In this document: piece by piece, positions 30,231 through 37,145 of the stretch
Layout of the letters: every line of letters begins with the position of its first letter
Position numbering within the stretch: position 1 is the stretch's first letter
From: Mesorhizobium escarrei
GTDB lineage: Bacteria > Pseudomonadota > Alphaproteobacteria > Rhizobiales > Rhizobiaceae
Direction: 5' to 3'
Assembly: GCF_935825525.1 (NCBI RefSeq)
Contig: NZ_CAKXZT010000001.1
Coordinates: forward strand, 62,001 to 126,000
Length of the DNA stretch: 64,000 nt
Notes under the pieces: model-generated
What the model saw: only the letters and a program-made list of their open reading frames with translations
Databases searched by the model: none
What the model was told of the DNA's origin: nothing
Position numbers and translations under genes: made by a program

Positions 30231-30249
30231 CGGCGGGCAAAGCCCGCCG
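30231..30249 (+). terminator. Hairpin after aglK
   Basis: Stem CGGCGGGC / GCCCGCCG with an AAA loop, 38 bp after the aglK stop, followed by CTCTTGTGCGTT. The T content is modest, so termination is plausible but not certain. Confidence 0.6.
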
Positions 30250-30272
30250 CTCTTGTGCGTTCCGGTCGCTGT

Positions 30273-30360
30273 TAGAGCAGTTCCAGGAAAAGTGTGAAAC
30301 GGTTTTCCCGGGAAAAGCGCATTGCGCTTTCCCTAGCGAATTGCGCAAAAACAAAGAGAT
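30273..30360. repeat. Dispersed rhizobial intergenic repeat, copy 1
   Basis: Starts GAGCAGTTCCAGGAAAAGTG, then inverted pieces around GGGAAAAGCGCATTGCGCTTTCCC, then GAATTGCGCAAAAACAAA. The opening and closing blocks match the copy at 61448-61506 (GCAATTCCAGGAAAAATG ... GAATTGCGTAAAACAAA). It is non-coding and typical of short palindromic elements scattered in Rhizobiales genomes. Confidence 0.65.
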
Positions 30361-30399
30361 AGAGCGGTTCGGCGTTTCCGTGAAACGATGAACCGCTCT
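30361..30399. terminator. Nested palindrome at the 3' end of the first DUF680 gene
   Basis: Outer arms AGAGCGGTTC / GAACCGCTCT and inner arms CGTTTC / GAAACG form a 39-bp hairpin. It overlaps the DUF680 stop codon on the minus strand and faces aglK on the plus strand, so it may end transcription from both sides or be the other half of the adjoining dispersed repeat. Confidence 0.5.
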
Positions 30400-30640
30400 A
30401 GCGGCCGAACAGGTTCCGGTCGCTGCCCTGGGGGGCGGACTTCTGTACGTCGCCCGAAGAGTTGAGCAGCTTGTAGACCGGCGAACCGGTATTGCGCACC
30501 GAAGACGTCTGCGTGTTGTCGACGTTGATGGTCGCCTGCTTGTTGATGTCGGTTCCGCCAACGTTGTCGTTGCGGGCGTAGGCGCTGCCGGCAACAATCA
30601 AAAGCGCGGCGGCGGTAAGAACGATCTTCTTCATTTTCAA
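30398..30640 (-). CDS. DUF680 small secreted protein, paralogue 1
   Basis: 80 residues. N-terminal signal MKMKKIVLTAAALLIVAGSAYA, then a short low-complexity Asn/Thr/Ser-rich mature part and the C-terminal tag GSDRNLFGR shared with the two neighbours. It matches the pattern of DUF680 proteins, for which no function is known to me. Start ATG 30640 is preceded by AGGAGTTTTGAAA (minus strand). It lies 67 bp downstream of paralogue 2, all on the same strand. Confidence 0.82.
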   Translation of the reverse strand: MKMKKIVLTAAALLIVAGSAYARNDNVGGTDINKQATINVDNTQTSSVRNTGSPVYKLLNSSGDVQKSAPQGSDRNLFGR

Positions 30641-30707
30641 AACTCCTGGACTTTCTTATTCCACCAGCGCGGCGGTCAAATGCCGCCGCTGCCGTTGGAC
30701 CGGACTG

Positions 30708-30932
30708 TTAGTTGTTGCCGAACAGGTTACGGTCGCTGCCATTGACGGGTTTCTCGTCAGCCGGAACCGGATTCTGCGCCGAAGCCGAATTCCGAATCGA
30801 AGCCGTGTACGAGTTGCTGTCGACCGCAGCGGCCGGCTGGCTGGCACCGTTCGATCCAAAGTTGTCGCTGCCGGCAAAAGCGCCGCCTGAGACGGCCACA
30901 ATGGCTGCGGTGGCAAGAATGAGCTTCTTCAT
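30708..30932 (-). CDS. DUF680 small secreted protein, paralogue 2
   Basis: 74 residues with signal MKKLILATAAIVAVSGGAFA and a mature part beginning GSDNFGSNGASQPAAAVDS, the block YTASIRN, and the C-terminus GSDRNLFGNN. The YTASI and DRNLFGNN blocks are shared with paralogue 3. A GGAGTAATAG ribosome site precedes ATG 30932. Confidence 0.85.
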   Translation of the reverse strand: MKKLILATAAIVAVSGGAFAGSDNFGSNGASQPAAAVDSNSYTASIRNSASAQNPVPADEKPVNGSDRNLFGNN

Positions 30933-31039
30933 TTCTATTACTCCTGAATCCTCAGATCCCGAGCGGCTGACCTGGCAGCCGCTCTGTCTTTTCCGAAAAC
31001 CGGTTTCCGCTTTTCGGGATCATGGTTTGGGATCAGCTG

Positions 31040-31255
31040 TTAATTGTTACCGAAAAGGTTGCGGTCGGCGCCCTGGACGACGGGCTGCTTTTCAGCGTGA
31101 GGCGGCTTCTGAATGGAAGCCGTGTACGAGCTGTCAACTGTAGCAGTCGGCTGGTTGGCGGCGTCGGACCCATAATGGTCGCTGCCAGCAAAGGCGCTGC
31201 CGGTGATGGCCAGAACGGCGACGGCAGTAAGAGCAATCTTTTTCATTTTTAGCAC
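31040..31255 (-). CDS. DUF680 small secreted protein, paralogue 3
   Basis: 71 residues; signal MLKMKKIALTAVAVLAITGSAFA, mature start GSDHYGSDAANQPTATVDS, block YTASIQKP and C-terminus GADRNLFGNN. MKMKK at residue 3 is the likelier start (31249). It is the most upstream of the three and has the AT-rich 500-bp region as its own promoter area. Confidence 0.85.
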   Translation of the reverse strand: MLKMKKIALTAVAVLAITGSAFAGSDHYGSDAANQPTATVDSSYTASIQKPPHAEKQPVVQGADRNLFGNN

Positions 31256-31760
31256 TCCAGCATCTTAGTTTTCCGTCCGTCTGGCGGCGTGTCTTGGGAG
31301 GAATTCGCGTCGTTCGGACAGCCCCGATGTGGGAAGGCCATTCGGCGGATTCCAATCACGAAGTTGTTCCGTGTGGACCAAGAATCTACACCTTGAAATT
31401 GTACCAGAGACATCCACAGCAATGGTTTTATGGCTTACTTTTCAGTGACTTATGCCAAATGCGCCATTCGAGGATTTGACGGATTGGCCGACCTGCGTTC
31501 ACAGCGTGCTGCACGCATTGTCAATAAAAACGAACCGTTCGGTTCGATTTTAGAGGCGGCTAATAGTCACTTTTGTAAACTATTTACCTTCCTGGTCTCC
31601 GCCGCGGGTCGGATTCGATGTCACGACAGCCGACAATGGCCGCCGACAAAGCGAGGTCGTCAGCCCTGCAGATATGAACCTGTACGTTTCGCCGGCCGTG
31701 TCGCGCCGCATGGATACGATGTCGCTTTCATGCCGACAGTCAGCCGGCCGCCGTGATTAG
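31256..31760. other. 505-bp AT-richer region without genes; upstream region of the DUF680 set
   Basis: No coding signal is seen. The GC content drops visibly between 31340 and 31600 relative to the flanking genes, consistent with a promoter region or foreign DNA. It contains a perfect palindrome at 31531-31546, listed separately. Confidence 0.5.
31531..31546. promoter_or_regulatory. Palindrome CGAACCG-TT-CGGTTCG, TetR-operator-like
   Basis: 16-bp perfect dyad flanked by A-runs and T-runs. Such AACCGNNCGGTT-type dyads resemble TetR-family operators, but no TetR gene is in the window, so the regulator would act in trans. It could instead be a small hairpin. Confidence 0.35.
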
Positions 31761-31955
31761 ATCACGCCATCTCAGGTGCCGCTTGGTGACGACGAAGCGG
31801 AGAATTGGGAAGCCGGTCAGAACCCGGCGCTGCCCCCGCAACGGTGGTGGAGTTCAAGTCGCAACGGGAGACCACTGGGCCACAAGCCTGGGAAGGTGTC
31901 GCGATGAGTCCGCAAGGACACTCCAGAGCCCGGAAACCAGCCCGAGATTTCTAGA
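31760..31955 (+). ncRNA. Cobalamin (B12) riboswitch
   Basis: All conserved blocks appear in the proper order. These are GGTGCC (31775-31780), AGAATTGGGAAGCCGG (31801-31816), GCTGCCCCCGCAACGG (about 31828-31843), CCACTGGG, TGGGAAGG, GATGAGTCC and the B12-box-like AGAGCCCGGAAACCAGCCC (31925-31943). It lies 118 nt upstream of the gbcA start on the same strand with no gene between. Known examples repress B12 synthesis, uptake or B12-independent isozymes when adenosylcobalamin binds. Here the regulated gene is a glycine-betaine demethylase, which is unusual. Confidence 0.93.
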
Positions 31956-31999
31956 CTCGACTGATCGCGGTGGGCGGTCAAGAGGTGGATGATGCATGT

Positions 32000-32067
32000 C
32001 CGGCGCTGTCGCCGGCCTGCAAGCGGTCCTCCCTCCATCACCACCAGTTCAGTCCTTACACGAGGAC
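32000..32067 (+). promoter_or_regulatory. Hairpins in the gbcA leader: expression platform with masked ribosome site
   Basis: CCGGCG / CGCCGG form a 6-bp stem with a CTGT loop (32000-32015). GTCCT (32052-32056) can pair with AGGAC (32063-32067), which contains the gbcA Shine-Dalgarno. There is no U-rich terminator, so the riboswitch probably acts on translation by opening or closing the ribosome site. Pairing was found by eye, without energy calculation. Confidence 0.5.
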
Positions 32068-32072
32068 AGGAC

Positions 32073-33320
32073 ATGGACGCGCGCAACGACATGCTGAGGC
32101 TCCTACACGGCCGCAGGCAAGGCTATTCGCTCGAGCAGCCCTTCTACACCGATCCAGATTTCTTCAAGCTCGACATGGAGCTGATCTGGTATCGCGACTG
32201 GCTGTTCATCGGCCACGATTGCGAGTTGCCGAAACCTGGCAGCTACATCACCGCCCAGATCGGCGACTATCCGCTCGTGCTGGTCCGCGACCAGCAGGGC
32301 AAGATCAATGCCTTCCACAATTCCTGCCGGCATCGCGGCAGCCGCGTCTGCAATGCCGACAAGGGCACTGCGGCGAAGCTGGTCTGCCCCTATCACCAGT
32401 GGACCTACGAGCTGGACGGCCGGCTCTTGTTCGCCCGCCAGATGGCGGACGGCTTCGACAAGGGCCAGTTCGGCCTGAAGCCGGTGGCTTGCGAAAGCGT
32501 TGGCGGCTACATCTTCATCTGCCTGGCCAACGAGCCGGCCGACTTCGCGCCGATGCGCGCCATGATCGAGCCTTACCTCCTGCCGCACCGGCTGCGCGAG
32601 GCAAAAATCGCCTTCGAATCGACCATCGTCGAGAAGGGCAACTGGAAGCTCGTCTGGGAGAACAACCGCGAGTGCTATCATTGCGCCGGCAACCATCCGG
32701 AACTCTGCAAGACATTCCCGGAAGCGCCGACCGTGACCGGGGTGCAGGGCGCCGACAGCGATCCGGAGATGCTCGCGCACTGGGCGAAATGCGAGGCGGC
32801 GGGCCTGCCGAGCAAGTTCCGCATCGATCCGGCCGGGCAGTATCGCGCCACCCGCGCGCCGCTGCTGCGCGACGCCGTCAGCTATACGATGACGGGCAGA
32901 CGCGCGGTGAAGAAGAACCTTTCCGACGGCGTTTCGACCGACCGTATCGGCTCGCTGCTGCTCTATCACTATCCGACGACCTGGAACCACATCCTCGGCG
33001 ATCATGCCGTCACCTTCCGCGTGCTGCCGATCAGCGCCACGGAAACGGCCGTCACCACCAAATGGCTTGTCCATAAGGACGCGGTCGACGGCGTCGACTA
33101 CGACCTCGCCGAGCTTACCCATGTGTGGACCGAGACCAACGACCAGGACCGTCGCATCGTCGAGGAAAACGCCTTCGGCATCCTGTCGCCGGCCTATCAG
33201 CCCGGCCCCTATTCGGAACTGCATGAGGGCGGCGTCATCCAGTTCGTCGAATGGTACGCCTCCTTCATAGGGCCGCGCCTTGCCGAGGCCGGGCGGCCAG
33301 CGCTGCGCAGCGTCGCCTGA
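32073..33320 (+). CDS. gbcA: Rieske oxygenase, glycine betaine demethylase large subunit
   Basis: Oxidatively removes a methyl group from glycine betaine to give dimethylglycine and formaldehyde. 415 residues. The Rieske 2Fe-2S site is CRH at 85-87 and CPYH at 106-109. The mononuclear iron domain includes the bridging region WENNRECYHCAGNHPEL with its two His ligands. The sequence closely follows Pseudomonas GbcA throughout, including TKWLVHKDAVDGVDYD and NAFGILSPAYQPGPYS. ATG 32073 fits the family; an in-frame ATG at 31989 would add 28 Arg/Pro-rich residues unlike the family and is rejected. gbcB follows after 14 bp. Confidence 0.9.
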   Translation: MDARNDMLRLLHGRRQGYSLEQPFYTDPDFFKLDMELIWYRDWLFIGHDCELPKPGSYITAQIGDYPLVLVRDQQGKINAFHNSCRHRGSRVCNADKGTAAKLVCPYHQWTYELDGRLLFARQMADGFDKGQFGLKPVACESVGGYIFICLANEPADFAPMRAMIEPYLLPHRLREAKIAFESTIVEKGNWKLVWENNRECYHCAGNHPELCKTFPEAPTVTGVQGADSDPEMLAHWAKCEAAGLPSKFRIDPAGQYRATRAPLLRDAVSYTMTGRRAVKKNLSDGVSTDRIGSLLLYHYPTTWNHILGDHAVTFRVLPISATETAVTTKWLVHKDAVDGVDYDLAELTHVWTETNDQDRRIVEENAFGILSPAYQPGPYSELHEGGVIQFVEWYASFIGPRLAEAGRPALRSVA

Positions 33321-33334
33321 ACGAGGTCAAGGGG

Positions 33335-34474
33335 ATGAATGCGATGACGGACCTTGGCCTCTACCGCCATCTCGACGAGATGGCGCCCTGGAACGATAGG
33401 ATCCAGGTGCTGGAAGTGATCGGCGTCAGCGACGAGGCACCTGACGTGAAGACCTTCACCTTCCGCTCTGACAACCAGACCTGGTTCCGTTACAGACCGG
33501 GGCAGTTCGTGACGCTGGAACTGCCGACCACCGAGGGCCCGCTGATGCGGACCTATACGCTGTCGTCCTCGCCGTCGCGGCCGTTCTCGATCGCAGTGAC
33601 GGTGAAAGCGCAGGCCGGCAGCCTCGGCACACGCTGGATGTTCGACAATCTGAAGCCCGGCGTTCACGTGAAGGCCTATGGGCCGGCGGGCGACTTTTCG
33701 CTGCACAGCCATCCCGCGGCCAGCTATCTGTTCATTTCGGCCGGCTCCGGCGTGACGCCGATGATGTCGATGCTGCGCTGGCTGAACGATTGCGCGCCAT
33801 GGACAGATGTCGGCTTCGTCAACTGCGCGCGAAAGCCCGAGGAGATCATCTTCCGCAAGGAGCTCGAGCTGCTCGGCAGCCGCATGCCGGGCCTGACGCT
33901 CGGCTTCATGATCGAGGAGCGGTCCAGCCGTGAGGGCTGGTTCGGCCATATGGGCCGGATCGACGCGATACGGCTGCCGCTGCTGGCGCCCGATTTTCGT
34001 GAGCGCGAAATTTTCTGCTGCGGCCCCGACCCGTTCATGCGCGCCGTGCGGCAGATGCTGGAGGCTGCCGGCTTCGACATGGCCAACTATCATCAGGAAA
34101 GCTTTGCGGCCCCAGGGGTGGAGCAAATACCAGCCCCGTTCGGTTCGCCGGCAGAGGCTGGCCCGGCTACGGGTGGGCCGGCAGAGGGCGGGATCGATGT
34201 CCCTGCTGAGGCCGCAACGCCGATCCGCTTTTCGCTTTCGGATGTCGATGCCGACTGCGTTGCCGGCCAGACCGTGCTGCAGACGGCGCGCGCTTCGGGC
34301 GTACGAATTCCCGCAGCCTGCGAGTTCGGCCTGTGCGGAACCTGCAAGGTGAGAAAGGTCTCGGGCAAGGTCGAGATGAGCCACAATGGCGGCATCCTCG
34401 ATCACGAGATCGATGACGGTTTTATTCTCGCCTGCTGTTCAAGGCCGCTGTCGGCGCTCGAAATTGAGGTCTGA
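33335..34474 (+). CDS. gbcB: Ferredoxin-NAD(P) reductase subunit of glycine betaine demethylase
   Basis: 379-residue electron-transfer partner of GbcA. N-terminal FAD-binding beta-barrel (FRYRPGQFVTLELP, MRTYTLSSSPSRP), NAD-binding domain (LFISAGSGVTPMMSMLRWL, FCCGPDPFMRAVRQML), a Gly/Ala/Pro-rich linker (about 276-297) and a C-terminal plant-type 2Fe-2S ferredoxin with CEFGLCGTC and a last Cys in LACCSRPL. ATG 33335 is preceded by AAGGGG and matches the family start; longer in-frame readings overlap gbcA. Co-transcribed with gbcA under the B12 riboswitch. Confidence 0.9.
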   Translation: MNAMTDLGLYRHLDEMAPWNDRIQVLEVIGVSDEAPDVKTFTFRSDNQTWFRYRPGQFVTLELPTTEGPLMRTYTLSSSPSRPFSIAVTVKAQAGSLGTRWMFDNLKPGVHVKAYGPAGDFSLHSHPAASYLFISAGSGVTPMMSMLRWLNDCAPWTDVGFVNCARKPEEIIFRKELELLGSRMPGLTLGFMIEERSSREGWFGHMGRIDAIRLPLLAPDFREREIFCCGPDPFMRAVRQMLEAAGFDMANYHQESFAAPGVEQIPAPFGSPAEAGPATGGPAEGGIDVPAEAATPIRFSLSDVDADCVAGQTVLQTARASGVRIPAACEFGLCGTCKVRKVSGKVEMSHNGGILDHEIDDGFILACCSRPLSALEIEV

Positions 34475-34487
34475 CAGGTGGGGGCGC

Positions 34488-35234
34488 TTAAACCCCGTAA
34501 CGTTCGGTGCGGATGAGGCCTGCCGGAACGCCGGCATCGATTAGCGCCTGGGCGGCGGCCGACACGAAGGCATTCGAACCGCAGACAAAGGCGAACCTTG
34601 GCGGCGCGGGCAGCCGCAGCATCGACTGCTCCATCATCGCGGCATCGATCCGCCGCGAATAGTCCGCCGGGCGTCGGGCGGCCTCGCGGGTCAGCGCCAA
34701 CACCAGATCGAAACCGTCCCGGCGATCGTGGAAGTCGATCAGCTCGTCGCGAAAGATCACCTCGTCCCAGACCCGTGCGGAAAATACCAGTGCCACGGGC
34801 ACCGCCGATCTGCGCGCGGCGCGAAGGCGGATCATCGCCATCAGCGGCACCACGCCGGACCCGCCGCCGACCAGCAGAAGCGGGCCGCCGTCGCTGTCGG
34901 ACCAGACGAAGTGGCCGCCGAGCGGTCCGCGCAGTTCGACCTCATCGCCGACCGCCGCGATATCGTGGAAGAAGGGTGAGACCTCGCCGTCATCGAGCCT
35001 TTCGATCGCCAGTTCGATCGTCTCGCCGGCTTCCGGCGCCGAGGCGATGGAGTAGGAGCGGCGCGCCTGATAGCCGTCCGGCGCCGTCAGCCTGACATCG
35101 ACATGCTGCCCGGCACGATAGGCAAAGGGCCGCGACGGCTCGAGGAAAAAGCTGGTGACGCGCGGCGTGCGCTTCTCGATGCGGCTGATGGTCATCGTCT
35201 GCCAGGGCGACTGCGCCGCCGGCCCGTCGCTCAT
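34488..35234 (-). CDS. FAD/NAD-binding ferredoxin reductase-like oxidoreductase
   Basis: 248-residue flavoprotein of the ferredoxin-NADP reductase superfamily with FAD motif RRSYSIASAPE and NAD domain LLLVGGGSGVVPLMAMIRL, ending in an FVCGSNAFV loop. It lacks a Fe-S domain. Start ATG 35234 overlaps the sulfite-oxidase-like stop (ATGA), so the two are coupled, suggesting it supplies or accepts electrons for that Mo protein. An upstream in-frame ATG at 35264 is less likely. It is convergent with gbcB, 13 bp apart. Confidence 0.85.
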   Translation of the reverse strand: MSDGPAAQSPWQTMTISRIEKRTPRVTSFFLEPSRPFAYRAGQHVDVRLTAPDGYQARRSYSIASAPEAGETIELAIERLDDGEVSPFFHDIAAVGDEVELRGPLGGHFVWSDSDGGPLLLVGGGSGVVPLMAMIRLRAARRSAVPVALVFSARVWDEVIFRDELIDFHDRRDGFDLVLALTREAARRPADYSRRIDAAMMEQSMLRLPAPPRFAFVCGSNAFVSAAAQALIDAGVPAGLIRTERYGV

Positions 35235-35842
35235 GGATCGCCCGTATAGCGCTGCTCGCGCCACGGGTCGCCATAGATGTGATAGCCGCGCAGTTCCCAG
35301 AACCCCGGCTCGTCACGCTCGGTGAACTGCAGCCCATTCAGCCATTTGGCCGATTTCCAGAAATAGAGATGCGGAACCAGCAGCCGCGCCGGGCCGCCAT
35401 GGTCCGGCGTGATCGGCTTGCCTTCATAAAGCAGCGCCACCATCGCCTTGCCGGCGGTGAGATCCTGCGTCGGCACGTTGGTGGTGTAGCCGTCGAAGGA
35501 CAGCGCCAGCGTGAAGCCGGTCGGCGGCTCGACGCCAGCATCCGCCAGAATATCGTCGACCAGCACACCCTGCCACGCCGTGTCGAACTTGGTCCATGCG
35601 GTCACGCAATGGATGTCGCGGGTCATCTTGGTCAAAGGCAGCGCGTTGAACTCTGTCCAGTTCCACGTCTTGATCGGCCGCGGTCCGTGCTTGAGCGTGA
35701 ACGACCAGTCCTCGGTGCGCACGCGTGGCGTCGGCCCGGCCGACAGCACCGGAAATCCTTGCTCGAGATACTGCCCCGGCGGGATACGGGCATCCGCATC
35801 CGTCGGGGGCTTTCGTCCTGAAGAGAAGCCGCGCGTGACCAT
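35231..35842 (-). CDS. Sulfite oxidase-like molybdopterin oxidoreductase
   Basis: 203 residues of the sulfite oxidase/YedY (MsrP-like) Mo domain. The cofactor Cys is in DIHCVTAWTKFDTAWQGV; further family blocks are FDGYTTNVPTQDL, GKPITPDHGGPARLLVPH and WKSAKWLNGLQF. It has no Tat signal and no heme, so it is cytoplasmic, unlike MsrP. The partner is the flavin reductase downstream. Substrate unknown; this small class has been left as 'sulfite oxidase-like' in most genomes. Confidence 0.85.
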   Translation of the reverse strand: MVTRGFSSGRKPPTDADARIPPGQYLEQGFPVLSAGPTPRVRTEDWSFTLKHGPRPIKTWNWTEFNALPLTKMTRDIHCVTAWTKFDTAWQGVLVDDILADAGVEPPTGFTLALSFDGYTTNVPTQDLTAGKAMVALLYEGKPITPDHGGPARLLVPHLYFWKSAKWLNGLQFTERDEPGFWELRGYHIYGDPWREQRYTGDP

Positions 35843-35860
35843 CGAGACAATCCGTTTGCA

Positions 35861-36148
35861 TCAGGCCGCCTGTCGGCCTTCACCAGTCTTCTCGAAGATG
35901 CTCTGGCGGGCAACCAGATTCTTGGCGGAACCTGCGACCAAGCTTGCTCTCAGCCTCGCGGGACTGCCAACATCCGCAGCGGCGCCGGCCTGGATGCCGG
36001 AAGCCGACGCCGCCCTGTCAGGATCGACGCTGTCCACCAGCGCGCCGCGCTAGTTGGGCGTCAGGTTCATCGCCTGTCGCACATCCGGCGTGACGTCCAT
36101 CGGACCGAAGCCGATCGCAGAAGCACGAAGGCCCTGCTGTGCGGATGG
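35861..36148 (-). pseudogene. Remnant of a DegP/HtrA-like PDZ domain
   Basis: One minus-strand frame reads SAIGFGPMDVTPDVRQAMNL, then a TAG stop, then RGALVDSVDPDRAASASGIQ, which has the shape of the second PDZ domain of Do-family serine proteases (TPxxRxxxxL ... GxxVxxVxPxSxAxxAGxxxG). After that the sequence loses the pattern and ends at TGA 35861. There is no protease domain and no start. I take it as a small relic; the 532-bp interval 35843-36374 holds nothing else I can support. Confidence 0.45.
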
Positions 36149-36374
36149 CGAAGATCTAATTTAATGGGTCAGTGTCGTCAGCTCGCTGCATTCGAACCCC
36201 TGATGAGGGGAATGACGCCACCCTGAGACAAAAAACTGCCTCGCGGCGGGTCGGTGGCGCGAGTCAGCGCCATGCAGAAATAGATAGCATAGTTGCCGGC
36301 ACAAAACAAGAACAAAATTGCTGACGGGATCACGAGCCCGTTTTCTTCCCGGTTCCGTCCTGCCATCGAAGGCT

Positions 36375-37094
36375 CTACGCGTCGTCTGTTCGCCTGAGAT
36401 AACCGGTGGCGATCTCGCGCATCCGTTTGGCGTCGAAACTCGGGCCGTGGCCGCCATGGCCGATGCGGACCGGCAAATCGAGCAGCCGCTGCATGGTTCG
36501 GCGATAGGCTGATCGGTCGGAATCCGGCAGGTCGTCGATCAGCATGGCGTCGTAGATGGCGTCGCCGGCGAAGAACAGGCCGTCGGCCTCATCGAACAGC
36601 GCGATCGAATCGGGCGAATGGCCGGGCAGATGCAGCACGCGGAATTGCCGGTCGCCGAGGTCGACCAGATCGCCCTCGCCAAGCTTCCGCGTCAGCGGCG
36701 CCGGCGGAATCTTGTAATCGGCTGCTCTCCAGCCGGGCGCCGGCAGCTTCGAGACGGCGCCGTCGAGATCATGAAACATGTGGGCGTAGGTGACGGCGTC
36801 ATCCATGCTGTCGAATTGCGCGGCACTCATTCTCGGCCCCGCCCGCAGCGGGAATTCGTGCAGCGAACCGACATGGTCGAGGTGGATATGGGTGGCGACG
36901 ACGAGCAGCGGCTTGCCATCAGGCGTGTCGATCTCCGGCGCCAGCGGGCAAATCCCCATGCCGGTGTCGACAAGCAGGTCGACGTCGCGGCCGCGCAGAC
37001 GCCAGATGTTGGCGCGCACGAAATCATGGACGAACGGCTCGGTCAGCATCGTCGTATCGGCGTCGATGACGGTCTTGCTGAACCAGTCAAGCAT
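36375..37094 (-). CDS. MBL-fold metallo-hydrolase
   Basis: 239-residue metallo-beta-lactamase-fold hydrolase. Zinc ligands are in THIHLDHVG (His69, His71, Asp73, His74), a His in LHLPGHSPDS, the bridging Asp in FFAGDAIYD and the last His in GHGGHGP. The substrate is unknown; relatives include glyoxalase II-like and lactonase-like enzymes. It stands alone on the minus strand, 51 bp downstream of the phosphofructokinase start region, with no obvious partner. Confidence 0.87.
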   Translation of the reverse strand: MLDWFSKTVIDADTTMLTEPFVHDFVRANIWRLRGRDVDLLVDTGMGICPLAPEIDTPDGKPLLVVATHIHLDHVGSLHEFPLRAGPRMSAAQFDSMDDAVTYAHMFHDLDGAVSKLPAPGWRAADYKIPPAPLTRKLGEGDLVDLGDRQFRVLHLPGHSPDSIALFDEADGLFFAGDAIYDAMLIDDLPDSDRSAYRRTMQRLLDLPVRIGHGGHGPSFDAKRMREIATGYLRRTDDA

Positions 37095-37145
37095 CTAGCA
37101 GATATCCGGCATCACGAGATTTCCGGCATCCGAGGCGAGCTGGCA

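Noticed and set aside
31989..32072. Upstream ATG as the gbcA start, giving 28 extra residues
   Set aside because: The extension is Arg/Pro-rich, unlike the family, and covers the riboswitch output hairpins.
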